This document shows positions 1 to 8,554 of a DNA stretch of 64,000 nt, one piece after another; position 1 is the first letter of the stretch; the number at the start of each line of letters is the position of its first letter. Below the pieces are notes generated by a model. It worked only from the letters and a program-made list of their open reading frames with translations, made no database searches and had not been told where the DNA came from. A program made the translations under genes and the position numbers. The stretch is from Chloroflexia bacterium SDU3-3 (lineage in GTDB: Bacteria > Chloroflexota > Chloroflexia > Chloroflexales > Roseiflexaceae), in the NCBI GenBank assembly GCA_009268125.1, contig WBOU01000022.1:28389-92388 (forward strand), given 5' to 3'.

Positions 1-67
1 CGCCGCCGGTGGTCGAGAACAACGAGCCTTTCAGCAGGATGAGGAAGTACAGCAGCGGGTCGATCAT
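1..67 (-). CDS. Chromate transporter family protein, second half (partial)
   Basis: Only the first 22 codons lie in the window; the gene runs off the left edge. The predicted start reads MIDPLLYFLILLKGS, a hydrophobic beginning typical of the second of two half-size CHR-family proteins. Its ATG overlaps the stop codon of the upstream chromate transporter gene in an ATGA arrangement, so the two are probably translationally coupled and form a heterodimeric CHR transporter. The function is inferred from the partner; the fragment itself is too short to prove it. Confidence 0.6.
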   Translation of the reverse strand, partial: MIDPLLYFLILLKGSLFSTTGG

Positions 68-699
68 CGCGCCTGCCCTCCCCGCGCGGCCCGCCGCCAC
101 GCCAGCAGGCCGCCCGCCAGACCCGCGCCCCACAGCAGCGCCAGCATGGGGATGTGCAGCAGGCCCAGTCCCAGCACGCCGCCCGCCAGCAGCGCCAGCG
201 TGGCCGCCAGGCTGCCCCAGCCCTCGCGCCGGCTCTCGGCCACGATCGGGCGCAGCATCTGAAACGAGAGCAGCAGGCTGAAGCCCACCGTAGCCGGGAT
301 GATGCCGCGCAGCGCCGACTGCACCTGCGGCACCTGCTGGATGCTGGCGTAGCCCGCCGTCAGCATGATCGTCACCGCCACGCTGGGCAGCATCAGGCCC
401 AGCAGGCTCACGGCCACACCCGCCGCGCCGCCCAGCTTCGCCCCGATCAGGATGGTCAGACCCAGCAGGTTGATGCCCGGCGAGATCTGGCAGATGCTCC
501 AGAAGCGGTTAAACTCGGCCTCGGTCAGCCATCGCTCGCGCTCCACCGCCGCCTGCCGGATGAGAAACAGGGTGGCCGTGCCGCCCCCGAAGGACTGGGT
601 GCCGATCCGCGCCCACACCGCCAGCTGATGCCGCAGCGTGGGCGTGGTCGCGCCGCGCTGCTCGGGCGCGATCGCCTCGGCCTGCTCTACTATTGCCAT
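64..699 (-). CDS. Chromate transporter, half-size CHR domain protein
   Basis: 211 residues, the length of a single-domain (short-chain) CHR protein. The N-terminal part carries the CHR hallmark FGGG (SFGGGTATLF) and the ISPG segment (QISPGINLLGL), followed by about five hydrophobic segments. The family exports chromate or related oxyanions, usually as a pair of half proteins, and a second half gene overlaps this stop by ATGA. The ATG at 699 is preceded by AAGGA. A likely sigma70-type promoter lies just upstream, so the pair is probably transcribed separately from the lysine cluster. Chromate as substrate is family-level inference. Confidence 0.85.
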   Translation of the reverse strand: MAIVEQAEAIAPEQRGATTPTLRHQLAVWARIGTQSFGGGTATLFLIRQAAVERERWLTEAEFNRFWSICQISPGINLLGLTILIGAKLGGAAGVAVSLLGLMLPSVAVTIMLTAGYASIQQVPQVQSALRGIIPATVGFSLLLSFQMLRPIVAESRREGWGSLAATLALLAGGVLGLGLLHIPMLALLWGAGLAGGLLAWRRAARGGQAR

Positions 700-730
700 G
701 CTCGTGTCCTTTTACAATCTTTTAATAGAA

Positions 731-759
731 AGTATAGGCCGCGAGCGGGCCGCGTACAA
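731..759 (-). promoter_or_regulatory. Candidate promoter for the chromate transporter pair
   Basis: On the minus strand TTGTAC (754-759) and TATACT (731-736) are separated by exactly 17 bp, about 30 bp upstream of the transporter ATG. The -10 is one base from consensus and the -35 is weaker. Confidence 0.55.
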
Positions 760-813
760 TCCGCCTCTGGCTATAGCCCGCATTGAAGCGGCCTATAGAA
801 GCGGAGCCGAGCA

Positions 814-2328
814 TCAGGCGTTGTAGACCCCCGGCTGGTAGAACATCAGCACCAGCTCCATGGCCTCGGCGTGCGAGATGCCGTTCTGGGCGATACTGTA
901 GCGGCGGATGAGCTGGGCGATCACGTCATCCACGCGGTCGTCGGGCGGCGTGTCGGCCAGGGGTAGGCCGGTCTGGCTGGCCAGCCTGCGCAGCGTAGTG
1001 CGCAGCTCGTCCTGCGGGCGGGGCAGCAGGCGCTCGCGCTCGCGCCAGTAGCGCACGTTGGCCTTGCCGCAGCCAAAGCAGGCCAGCACCGGCGTGCGCA
1101 GCGGCATGTCGTAGGGCGGCAGCGCGCCCGCGTAGGCGCTGTTGCCGATGTCGATCGCGTCCTGGCCCTCCACATTGCGCGAGAGCGCCAGCCGATAGGC
1201 GCGGGCCGTGGTGTCAGCGTGCACGCCCGAGCCATCGTACTCGGTGTTGGCCGAGAACGGGCTGCGGTCGAAGATAAAGCCGTTGCTGGCGAAGATATGG
1301 TAGAAGAAGGCGTCCATGTCGCGGTAGCAGTTCACGAACAGCTCGCCCGAGGGCAGCGTGCCCAGCCGATCGCGCATGGCGCGGCGGATCTCGGCCATCT
1401 TGCGCGGGTAGAGCAGGATGAGCCGCCGGTAGATCGCCTCCAGCAGCGAGGAGAGGCCGATGGTGCCGTTGCGCTCGCCGATGCCCAGGATGGAAAAGTC
1501 GGGCAGCATGGTGATGCCCAGCCGCTGGCAGAGCAGCAGCGTGTCCACGTACATGCGGTCGGCGTTGCCGATGTCGTTGTGGATGTGGCACTCCAGAAAC
1601 TGGAAGCGCATCCCGGCGCGCTGGAGGATGGCGATGCGGTCGCCCAGCTCGGGGATGGACGAGAGTCCCACGGTGTCGGGGATGCCGATGCCATCCACCT
1701 CGGTGGCGCTCTCGGCCAGCAGGCGCTGGAGCGCGGTGTAGAACTGCTCGTAGTCCTCCAGCGGGGTGCGGAAGGCATCCTCGGTGCTGATGCGCACGGT
1801 GTGGAAGCCCAGCTCGCGGGCGTAGCGGATGCTCTGCGCGGCCTTCTCGGCCAGCTGCGGGATGCTGGCGTTGGCGGTAGCCTGCTTGATCGGGCTGGTG
1901 CCGATGTACAGGTGCACGCGGCGGAAGCCCGAGCCGAAGGCCGCGTCGATGTCGGACGGCACGCAGCGGGCGTGGGCCGCGAAGTCGATGGCCAGCCCAG
2001 CCTGCCTGGCCCGCTCCAGCAGGCTCTGGTTCCAGACCTGGCCCGGCTCGTTGGCGGGGTTGGAAGGCAGCTCCACCACGCCCACGCCCAGCCGGTCCAT
2101 GAAGCGCACGCTCTCCCAGGCCTCCTCGGCGCTGAGGTGGAAGCCCTGGAGCGTGCCGTCGCGGTTTTCGCCCACGGCCTGGAGCGACTCGCGGATGGAG
2201 AAGACCCCGAAGCCCTGGGCCTTCAGGTAGTCGAACAGCGCGAACAGCTCGGTGGCCTCGCGGTAGCGCTCCTGGGCCGGGTTCTCGCCCGCCAGAAACG
2301 GCGGCAATGGTAGATCTGTGCCTGTCAC
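814..2328 (-). CDS. DRE-TIM metallolyase family enzyme, homocitrate/isopropylmalate synthase-like
   Basis: 504 residues. The start is taken as GTG at 2328 because AGGAG lies 7 bases upstream and any longer reading would overlap the acetyltransferase gene. The HMGL-like TIM barrel is recognisable from the metal-binding HIHNDIGNAD and the GIGERNGTIGLSSL segment. The N-terminal catalytic motif is unusual: SIRESLQ stands where relatives have TLRDGEQ, so the metal-binding Asp would be Glu. The protein has a C-terminal extension of about 130 residues with a CFGCG motif. Being in the LysW lysine cluster, it is the obvious candidate for homocitrate synthase (acetyl-CoA plus 2-oxoglutarate), but the divergence leaves the substrate open. 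Confidence 0.7.
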   Translation of the reverse strand: MTGTDLPLPPFLAGENPAQERYREATELFALFDYLKAQGFGVFSIRESLQAVGENRDGTLQGFHLSAEEAWESVRFMDRLGVGVVELPSNPANEPGQVWNQSLLERARQAGLAIDFAAHARCVPSDIDAAFGSGFRRVHLYIGTSPIKQATANASIPQLAEKAAQSIRYARELGFHTVRISTEDAFRTPLEDYEQFYTALQRLLAESATEVDGIGIPDTVGLSSIPELGDRIAILQRAGMRFQFLECHIHNDIGNADRMYVDTLLLCQRLGITMLPDFSILGIGERNGTIGLSSLLEAIYRRLILLYPRKMAEIRRAMRDRLGTLPSGELFVNCYRDMDAFFYHIFASNGFIFDRSPFSANTEYDGSGVHADTTARAYRLALSRNVEGQDAIDIGNSAYAGALPPYDMPLRTPVLACFGCGKANVRYWRERERLLPRPQDELRTTLRRLASQTGLPLADTPPDDRVDDVIAQLIRRYSIAQNGISHAEAMELVLMFYQPGVYNA

Positions 2329-2419
2329 AGCCGGTCTCCTTTGAGACGAGGGAGGGGCGAAAGACGAACACCGCTGGCCACTGCGCCGGTTCGGCTTCGC
2401 GGTGCGCGTCCCTCGCACA

Positions 2420-2905
2420 CTAGCTAGAGGTTTTTGCCAGAACGGCGTAGGTGGGCACCGTGTAGCCCTCGTGGCAGCGCTCCTCAACCAGCGCGTAGCC
2501 CAGCCGCTCGTAGCGGGCGCGGGTGAGGGGCAGCGCGGTGCGCACGGCGATTTCGATCCGGGGTGCGCCCAGCGCATGCGCCCGCGCCTCCACGTAGGCG
2601 ATCAGCGCGCCGCCCACGCCCTGGCCGCGGTGCTCGGGCAGCACGCCCAGCCTGCCGAAGTACAGGTGGCCCTCGCGCAGCTCGTAGAGCACGCAGCCCA
2701 CCGCGCGCCCGTCGATCTCGGCCAGCGCGAGGCCGCCCTGCTGCATCTTCCCGCGCACGCTGTCGCCCGTCTCGCGGATCGCGCCGGTGGGCGGGTCCAG
2801 CACGGCCTCCTCCTCGAAGGCGGTGCGGATGATCTCGGCGGCGCGGTCGGCCTCGCTGGGGCTGGCCTCGCGGATGTGGAATGCGGGCGATGCGTGGTGT
2901 GTCAT
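2420..2905 (-). CDS. GNAT family N-acetyltransferase
   Basis: 161 residues with a clear GNAT fold: the acetyl-CoA binding motif A appears as LGVLPEHRGQGVGGALI, preceded by a beta-strand region ending YFGRLGVL. The substrate cannot be read from sequence. It lies between lysY and the homocitrate-synthase-like gene on the same strand, so it is probably part of the lysine operon. An acetyltransferase acting on an amino-acid intermediate is possible, but so is an unrelated passenger. Confidence 0.8.
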   Translation of the reverse strand: MTHHASPAFHIREASPSEADRAAEIIRTAFEEEAVLDPPTGAIRETGDSVRGKMQQGGLALAEIDGRAVGCVLYELREGHLYFGRLGVLPEHRGQGVGGALIAYVEARAHALGAPRIEIAVRTALPLTRARYERLGYALVEERCHEGYTVPTYAVLAKTSS

Positions 2906-2929
2906 GGTTGTGGTGCTCCCTTGGCGGGG

Positions 2930-3964
2930 CTACACCGGGTGCAGCCCCCAGAACTCAAGCCCTGCGGTCTCTTCGAGGCCGCACATCAGGTTCATGCACT
3001 GCACGGCCGAGCCTGCGGCACCCTTGCCCAGGTTATCGATCGCGCAGATGCTGACGATCCGGCCCGTGGCCTCATCCAGCGCGAAGCCGACATCGGCGTA
3101 GTTGGTGCCGGCCAGGATCTTCGGCTCGGGCAGGCGGTAGATGCCCTGCTTCTCGCGCACGATCCGCACGAATGGCTCGGGCGTGTAGGCGGCGCGGTAG
3201 GCCCGCCACAGATCCTTCTCGGTGATCGCGCTCTTGGCGAAGGCGTGGGCCGTGGCCACCGCGCCGCGCACCATCTCGATACCGGTGATCGAGAGGTGCA
3301 CCCGCTCGACCCCGGTCTCCTGGATGACCTCGGCGGTGTGGCGGTGGCCGGTGGTGGCGAACGAGCGCACCGCGCCCGAGCGCTCGGGGTGGTGCGAGGC
3401 GTCGCTCGACTGCGCGCCGCCCTCGGACGAGCCAACCTTCACCTCCACGATCACGTCGCGGTCGGTGTCGATCAGGCCCGCGCGGGCCAGCGGCAGCAGC
3501 GCCAGGTTGGTGGCGGTGGCGTTGCAGCCCACGCCCGAGACGTAGCTGGCCGCGCGGATCTGCTCGCGGTAGATCTCGGGCAGGCCGTAGACGAAGCGGC
3601 CCAGCCACGCGGGGTTGGGGTGCTCCTCGCCATACCAGCGCTCGTAGGCGGCCGTATCGCGCAGGCGGAAGTCGGCGGAGCAGTCGACGATCTTTGGCGC
3701 GAGCGCCGCGAACTCCTCGATCCGCTTGGCCGCCGAGCCGTGGGGCAGCGCCAGAAACAGCACGTCGCAGGGCGCGACCTTGCTGGCAGGCACATACTGC
3801 AGGCTGGTGTGGCCGCGCAGGTTGGGGTGGGTGCTGGCCACCGGCTTGCCCGCAAGCCGCTCCGAGGTCACATGCGCAACCTCCACACCCGGGTGGGCCA
3901 GCAGCAGCCGCAGCAGCTCGCCGCCCACATAGCCGCTGCCGCCAATGATGGAGACACGTAGCAT
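2930..3964 (-). CDS. lysY: [LysW]-aminoadipate semialdehyde dehydrogenase (LysY/ArgC family)
   Basis: 344 residues. Start ATG at 3964 follows a purine-rich GAGGAATGAGAAG stretch; a 25-residue upstream extension would overlap the next gene and lacks the family N-terminus. The NADP-binding IIGGSGYVGGELLRLL opens the protein and the catalytic Cys sits in SGVGCNATATNL. Classical ArgC has PGCYPT there, and the GCNAT form is typical of LysY. It reduces the LysW-bound aminoadipyl phosphate to the semialdehyde. Flanking lysX and lysW support LysY over ArgC, though LysW systems can also serve arginine synthesis. Confidence 0.85.
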   Translation of the reverse strand: MLRVSIIGGSGYVGGELLRLLLAHPGVEVAHVTSERLAGKPVASTHPNLRGHTSLQYVPASKVAPCDVLFLALPHGSAAKRIEEFAALAPKIVDCSADFRLRDTAAYERWYGEEHPNPAWLGRFVYGLPEIYREQIRAASYVSGVGCNATATNLALLPLARAGLIDTDRDVIVEVKVGSSEGGAQSSDASHHPERSGAVRSFATTGHRHTAEVIQETGVERVHLSITGIEMVRGAVATAHAFAKSAITEKDLWRAYRAAYTPEPFVRIVREKQGIYRLPEPKILAGTNYADVGFALDEATGRIVSICAIDNLGKGAAGSAVQCMNLMCGLEETAGLEFWGLHPV

Positions 3965-4013
3965 CTTCTCATTCCTCTTGCGATACCGGCCGCCTACGGG
4001 CGGCCCACTGCTT

Positions 4014-4631
4014 TCAGTTCTTGGCCAGGGCCTCGTCATCCGGCGCGATCTGGCCGATCAGGCGGCCCAGCCCGGTGGCCCCAAAGTCCTCGCGGGTGAT
4101 GTCCATCAGGATGTCGTCGTAGCGCCTGCCGTCGAACAGGCGGGCCGCGCGCAGCCGCCCGGCCTCGCGGAAGCCGGCCTTCAGGTAGGCGCGGTGGCCG
4201 CGCTCGTTGAAGCCGGTGTGCCACAGGTGGATGCTGTGCAGGTTCAGGAAGGTGAAGCCGTACTCGCACATCAGGCGTACCGCCTCGGTGCCGTAGCCCT
4301 GGCTCCAGGCGCTCTTCTCGCCGATGGCGATGCCCAGCTCGGCGCGGCCATGCTGGTGGTCGATCTTCATCAGCGAGACAGAGCCGATGATCTGGGCGGT
4401 CTCGCGCACGATGATCGCGAAGGTGCGCGTGCTGTCGCTGTTGCGGCTGCTGTACCAGCCCTCCTCATCCTCGTAGGTGTACGAGCGGCCAGACGCGCCA
4501 AGGTAGGCGGTCAGCTCAAGGTCGGCGAACCAGCGGGCGAAGAGCGGCAGGTCGCTGCGATGCGGGTGGCTCAGGTAGATGCGCTCGCCGGGCACAACTT
4601 CGATACGGAGCTGCGGTTCTGGATGGGTCAT
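4014..4631 (-). CDS. GNAT acetyltransferase, RimJ/RimL type
   Basis: 205 residues, ATG at 4631 with GGAGG 7 bases upstream. It shows the RimJ/RimL-type architecture: an early ERIYLSHPHRSDLPLFARWF segment, then IIGSVSLMKID and the acetyl-CoA loop GIAIGEKSAWSQGYGTEAV, with the family-typical HTGFNERGHRAYLKAGF near the end. This subgroup acetylates amino groups of proteins or small molecules. It lies between lysX and lysY in the operon, which makes a role around lysine intermediates conceivable, but no substrate can be assigned. Confidence 0.8.
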   Translation of the reverse strand: MTHPEPQLRIEVVPGERIYLSHPHRSDLPLFARWFADLELTAYLGASGRSYTYEDEEGWYSSRNSDSTRTFAIIVRETAQIIGSVSLMKIDHQHGRAELGIAIGEKSAWSQGYGTEAVRLMCEYGFTFLNLHSIHLWHTGFNERGHRAYLKAGFREAGRLRAARLFDGRRYDDILMDITREDFGATGLGRLIGQIAPDDEALAKN

Positions 4632-4742
4632 AGCTTCCTCCCAAAGGTTCTATCACAGAGCGATAAGGCTGGATCTGGGAGAGCATAGCATAACTCTATC
4701 TGCCAAGACTCATTCCAGAGTTGCAACCTGACCAGCGCAGGG

Positions 4743-5594
4743 CTAGGCCTGGCCCCGCGCCGCCGCCAGGGTGTACTCCACGATATGCGCCGGGATGTTC
4801 ACGCCGGTGGTCTCGATGCTGTTGCGGAACTCCATGGTGTAGTTCACCTCGTTCACCAGCAGCCGCCCCTCGGTGTCCTCCAGCACGTCGATCGCCACCA
4901 CGCCGCCGCCCACGGCGCTGGCCGCATTCACACAGATCTCGGCCAGCTCGGGGGTGACGGGGCAGTTGGTGGCCTTGCCGCCGCGCGCGGTGTTGGTGAT
5001 CCAGTGCTGGCTGGTGCGGTAGATCGCGCCGATGCACTCGCCGCCCACCACAAACGCGCGGATGTCGCGATCCTCGCGCTTCTGGATGTACTCCTGGATG
5101 TAGAACACCGAGTGGTGGTATGAGCCGAGGATCTGCTTGTGCTCCAGCAGGGCCTCGGCGGACTGCGGGTCGTTGACCTTGGCGATCAGGCGGCCCCACG
5201 AGCCGATGCAGGGCTTCAGCACCGCCGGGTAGCCCAGATCCTCCAGCGCCGCCAGCGCCGCCTCGGGGGTGAAGGCCAGCCGGGTCTGCGGGCTGGGCAC
5301 GCCCGCCTTGATCAGGGCCTGGGTGGTCTTGAACTTGTCGCCGCAGGTGTCGGCCACCTGGTAGGTGTTGACGGTGGGCACGCCCGCGTCGTTGAGGATC
5401 TTGAGGGTGTAGAGCGCGCTGTTGTGCTCGATGCTGCGCTCCAGCACTACATCGTAGGGGTAGCTGCCGCTGTTCAGATCGAAGACGATGTCCTGGTCGT
5501 TGATGCGCTCGAACGGCACGCCGCGCTTCTCGAACTCGGCGAAGATCAGCTTTTCTTCGACGCGGATGCGCGAGCAGAGAACTCCGATTCGCAT
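4743..5594 (-). CDS. lysX: Alpha-aminoadipate--LysW ligase (LysX, ATP-grasp)
   Basis: 283 residues, the normal LysX length. The ATP-grasp core is visible as [21 protein letters not shown] and the metal-binding end [13 protein letters not shown]. The NTARGG motif is typical of the LysX/ArgX/RimK-like group. It ligates the amino group of alpha-aminoadipate to the C-terminal Glu of LysW using ATP. The LysW gene lies 59 bp upstream on the same strand. ArgX (glutamate-specific) is the main alternative. The cluster contains homoaconitase and homoisocitrate dehydrogenase genes, which argues for lysine. Confidence 0.88.
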   Translation of the reverse strand: MRIGVLCSRIRVEEKLIFAEFEKRGVPFERINDQDIVFDLNSGSYPYDVVLERSIEHNSALYTLKILNDAGVPTVNTYQVADTCGDKFKTTQALIKAGVPSPQTRLAFTPEAALAALEDLGYPAVLKPCIGSWGRLIAKVNDPQSAEALLEHKQILGSYHHSVFYIQEYIQKREDRDIRAFVVGGECIGAIYRTSQHWITNTARGGKATNCPVTPELAEICVNAASAVGGGVVAIDVLEDTEGRLLVNEVNYTMEFRNSIETTGVNIPAHIVEYTLAAARGQA

Positions 5595-5653
5595 GGTGTG
5601 GCTCCTTAAAGCTGTGCGCGCCGCCCAGGTGGCGGCGCGCTACGGTGGAAAAG

Positions 5654-5821
5654 CTACTCGCCCCAGTCCTCGCCAACCTCGGGCGCAAGCGCCAGCTCGG
5701 GCGGGTTGACGCTCACAACCTCAAGCTCCACCCCGCAGTCTGGGCAGGTGACGATCTCACCCTCGACGGTGTCGGCGTTCAGGCTGATGGTGGCCTCGCA
5801 CTCTGGGCATGTGGTCTCCAT
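5654..5821 (-). CDS. lysW: Amino-group carrier protein LysW
   Basis: 55 residues. Start ATG at 5821 follows AAGGAG and gives the expected small protein. Two CPxC/CPDC zinc-binding pairs (CPEC and CPDC) flank a short acidic core, and the protein ends in EDWGE, the diagnostic C-terminus. Its last Glu is the residue to which aminoadipate is attached. LysW protects the amino group and presents intermediates to LysZ, LysY, LysJ and LysK. A tandem hairpin array lies between this gene and the upstream dehydrogenase gene. Confidence 0.93.
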   Translation of the reverse strand: METTCPECEATISLNADTVEGEIVTCPDCGVELEVVSVNPPELALAPEVGEDWGE

Positions 5822-5940
5822 GGCTGTGCTCCTTGCTGTGTGGCGCGTGCGCGCCTGCGGGTTCAATGCTATTGTAGCCGCGCCGCCGAGCGACGCGCGC
5901 TGTCTTCACGAGAAAATGTGGCTGCTTCCAGCCGTTCGGC

Positions 5941-6125
5941 CAGTTCCCCCTGACCTTCCGTCAGTTCCCCCTGACCTTCCGTCAGTTCCCCCTGACCTTC
6001 GGCCAGTTCCCCCTGGCCTTCTGTCAGTTCCCCCTGACCTTCCGTCAGTTCCCCCTGACCTTCCGTCAGTTCCCCCTGACCTTCCGTCAGTTCCCCCTGA
6101 CCTTCCGTCAGTTCCCCCTGACCTT
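5941..6125 (-). repeat. 21-bp tandem repeat array, each unit a mini-hairpin
   Basis: Eight full 21-bp units plus a 17-bp partial ninth, nearly identical except units 3 and 4. On the minus (mRNA) strand each unit contains GTCAGGGGGAACTGAC, a 5-bp stem with a 6-nt loop. The array fills most of the gap between the homoisocitrate dehydrogenase gene and lysW. It keeps an open frame of 7-residue repeats (ELTEGQG) but has no recognisable start or ribosome site. Confidence 0.95.
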
Positions 6126-6210
6126 GTATCAATCTACAAGACGTTCTATCAATCTACTGGCTATTTTCGCACAATCGCGCCGATTCACATCACCTACGCA
6201 TATTTTTGCG

Positions 6211-7275
6211 CTACGCCGACTGAATCAGCTCGATCACCGCCGCCGTGACCTGGGCAGTGGTGGCGCTGCCGCCCAGGTCGGGGGTGGCCGGGCCGTGGGC
6301 CAGCGTGGCGCTGGCGGCGGCGCGGGTGCGCTGGGCCGCAGCCAGGTAGGGCGCGGGGTCGGCCACGCGGGCGGCCAGGTGATCCAGCAGCATGGCCGCG
6401 CAGCCGATGGCGGCCAGCGGGTTGGCCACGCCCCGGCCCGCGATGTCGGGCGCGGCCCCGTGCACCGGCTCGAACAGCGCGGTGCTGCGGCCCAGGTTGG
6501 CCGAGGACGCCATGCCCATGCCGCCGCCCCAGTAGCAGGCGATGTCCGAGAGGATGTCGCCAAACAGGTTGGTCGTCACGATCACGTCGAAGCGCTCGGG
6601 GCGCTGCACCAGCTGGAGCGCCGCCGTGTCGACCAGCAGCTCATCTACGGCCACATCGGGGAAGGCGGCGGCCACATCCAGCGCGGCGCTGCGGAACAGG
6701 CCGCATGTCTCGCGCAGCACATTGGCCTTGTGCACCACCGTCACGCGGGCGGGGCGCGCGGCAGCCTGGCCCCTGGCGCGGGCCAGCTCCAGCGCGGTGC
6801 GCACGATCCGCTCGCTGGCGGCGCGGGTGATCACGCGCTCGGCGATGGCGGTCGCGCCGCCGTCCTCCAGCCGCTCGCGCCCGGCGTACAGGCCCTCGGT
6901 GTTCTCGCGCACCACCACCAGATCCACGGCGGCGCGGCCAGCGGCCAGCGTGGCGGGGATGGAGGTGACCGGGCGGATGTTGGCGTACAGGTCGAGGGCG
7001 CGGCGCATGCCCACGATCGGGCTGCGGTAGCCCTGCACCGGGTGGCTGGGCGAGGCCACCGCGCCAAACAGGATGGCGTCGCTGGCCTGGGCCGCCGCCA
7101 GCGTGGCATCCGGCAGGGCCGCGCCCTGGCGCTGGAAGGTGCCCCAGCCCGCCTCGGCCTCGGCGAACTGCAGCGGCAGGCCGCTGGCGCGCAGCACCGC
7201 CACGGCGGCCTCGGTCACCTCGGGGCCGATGCCATCGCCGGGGATGAGCAGGATGCTCGGTGTGGTGGTGGCCAT
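6211..7275 (-). CDS. hicd: Homoisocitrate dehydrogenase
   Basis: 354 residues of the isocitrate/isopropylmalate dehydrogenase family. It begins ILLIPGDGIGPEV and carries the substrate-loop region GMRRALDLYANIRPV, VRENTEGLY, the catalytic HKANVL and the metal and NAD regions FDVIVTTNLFGDILSD and EPVHGAAPDIAG. The loop and overall pattern resemble Thermus homoisocitrate dehydrogenase more than LeuB. It oxidatively decarboxylates homoisocitrate to 2-oxoadipate. The start ATG lies 3 bp after the lysU stop, so translation is probably coupled. LeuB activity cannot be excluded from sequence. Confidence 0.85.
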   Translation of the reverse strand: MATTTPSILLIPGDGIGPEVTEAAVAVLRASGLPLQFAEAEAGWGTFQRQGAALPDATLAAAQASDAILFGAVASPSHPVQGYRSPIVGMRRALDLYANIRPVTSIPATLAAGRAAVDLVVVRENTEGLYAGRERLEDGGATAIAERVITRAASERIVRTALELARARGQAAARPARVTVVHKANVLRETCGLFRSAALDVAAAFPDVAVDELLVDTAALQLVQRPERFDVIVTTNLFGDILSDIACYWGGGMGMASSANLGRSTALFEPVHGAAPDIAGRGVANPLAAIGCAAMLLDHLAARVADPAPYLAAAQRTRAAASATLAHGPATPDLGGSATTAQVTAAVIELIQSA

Positions 7276-7278
7276 GGG

Positions 7279-7782
7279 CTACTGCGCCTCGGGCTGGCCG
7301 GGGAAGCGGCCATGCTGCTTGTAGTAGGGCACGATCCCGCCAGCGGCCCACACCTCGCGCAGGAAGGCGGGCGGCGGCGGCAGCTGGATCTGCTGGCCGT
7401 CGGCCACGATCAGGCCGTGCTCTAGGTCGGTCTCGACCTCCTGGCCGTCGCGCAGCAGCTGGGTCAGGTCGGCCTCGAAGCAGGGGATGCCCAGGTTCAG
7501 CGCGTTGCGGTAGAAGATGCGGGCGAACAGCGGGGCGATGATCGCGCCCACCTGCACCATCTTCAGGGCCAGCGGCGCGTACTCGCGCGAGGAGCCGCAG
7601 CCGAAGTTGGGGCCGGCCACCAGCAGGTCGCCCGGCTGCACCGTGCCCGCAAACTCGGGGCGGGCCTCCACAAAGGGGTACTGGCGCAGCATGGCCTCAT
7701 CCTTCAGCATATAGGGGGCGTAGCGGCCAGGGACGATCTGATCGGTGTTGACGTTGGGGCCAAAGATCCAGACGCGAGCCAT
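7279..7782 (-). CDS. lysU: Homoaconitase small subunit (LysU/LeuD family)
   Basis: 167 residues; ATG at 7782 with AAGGAG upstream. It begins ARVWIFGPNVNTDQIVPGRY and has the swivel-domain signature FGCGSSREYAPLALK. This is the short, stand-alone small subunit form used with a separate large subunit to interconvert homocitrate and homoisocitrate. It sits directly before the homoisocitrate dehydrogenase gene. LeuD of leucine synthesis is homologous; neighbourhood decides for LysU. Confidence 0.85.
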   Translation of the reverse strand: MARVWIFGPNVNTDQIVPGRYAPYMLKDEAMLRQYPFVEARPEFAGTVQPGDLLVAGPNFGCGSSREYAPLALKMVQVGAIIAPLFARIFYRNALNLGIPCFEADLTQLLRDGQEVETDLEHGLIVADGQQIQLPPPPAFLREVWAAGGIVPYYKQHGRFPGQPEAQ

Positions 7783-7828
7783 GTCTATTCTCCTTGCCCG
7801 CAGCGCGGGCGTTCGTTCTGGTAAAAAG

Positions 7829-8437
7829 CTAGCGGGCCAGCAGGCTGAGCAGCGCCGCCGCGCCAAAGCCAAAGATGATCAGGCCAGAGATGCGGTTCAC
7901 CCACAGCATCGCGGCGGCATTGAAGCGCGAGCGCAGCAGGCTGACCCCGCCGCTGAGCAGCAGCCACCACAGCGCCGAGCCGAGGAACACGCCCAGCACC
8001 AGCAGCAGCGCCATGCCGCCCACGCCGCCGAACAGGCCCAGGCTGGCGAACACCGCGCTGAACAGCACGATGCTGGCCGGGTTGGTGAGCGTGAGGAAGA
8101 AGGTGGATGCATACGCGCCCAGCAGGCTGCTGCCGCCCGCCTGCGCCGCCTGCTCGGCGGGCCGCGAGAGCAGCGTGCGCACGCCTAGGTAGCACAGGAA
8201 CGCGCCGCCCAGCAGCTTGATCCAGGTCTGCTGCTGCATCAGGAAGCCGGAGATGATCGCCAGACCAAACGCGGCAACGCTGCCGAACACCGCATCCGCC
8301 GAGGCCGCCCCCAGCCCGGTGGCAAGCCCAACCGTCCGACCATCCGCCAGCGTCCGCCGGATGCACAGCACCCCGATCGGCCCGACTGGCGCTGCGATCG
8401 AGAAGCCGATCAGCAGTCCCTGAAGCAGCAGATTCAT
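7829..8437 (-). CDS. LysE/RhtB family amino acid exporter
   Basis: 202 residues. The ATG at 8437 is preferred over one 5 codons earlier because GGAGG then falls at the proper distance. Six hydrophobic segments and the early motif GFSIAAPVGPIGVLCIRRTL (LysE family PxGP) identify the family, which exports basic or other amino acids by proton exchange. It is embedded between lysT and lysU, so export of lysine or a pathway relative is a reasonable inference and would act as an overflow valve for the operon. The exact substrate is not shown. Confidence 0.85.
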   Translation of the reverse strand: MNLLLQGLLIGFSIAAPVGPIGVLCIRRTLADGRTVGLATGLGAASADAVFGSVAAFGLAIISGFLMQQQTWIKLLGGAFLCYLGVRTLLSRPAEQAAQAGGSSLLGAYASTFFLTLTNPASIVLFSAVFASLGLFGGVGGMALLLVLGVFLGSALWWLLLSGGVSLLRSRFNAAAMLWVNRISGLIIFGFGAAALLSLLAR

Positions 8438-8554
8438 GCCTTCCTCCATCAAACAAAGCCATCTATCGCAAAGCTACCGAGATTGATAAAGATGAAAGGG
8501 TATCTTTCCCGCTTTGCGCTGCGCGCACCGCTCAAGAGCGCGGCGGCACCCGCC

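Noticed and set aside
1219..2313. Long open frame on the plus strand opposite the homocitrate-synthase-like gene
   Set aside because: Low-complexity His/Arg/Gln/Gly-rich text with no motif, and the opposite strand encodes a clear enzyme; it is a GC-rich shadow frame. The same reasoning removed the plus-strand frames over 6124-7425, 9107-9859 and 43103-44547.
5869..6132. Minus-strand frame encoding ELTEGQG repeats
   Set aside because: It starts only at a TTG without a ribosome site and owes its length to the 21-bp period. Kept as a question in the findings, not as a gene.
5706..6248. Plus-strand frame with VPPDLPS repeats
   Set aside because: It is the translation of the 21-bp hairpin array and overlaps lysW and the dehydrogenase end on the other strand; no ribosome site.
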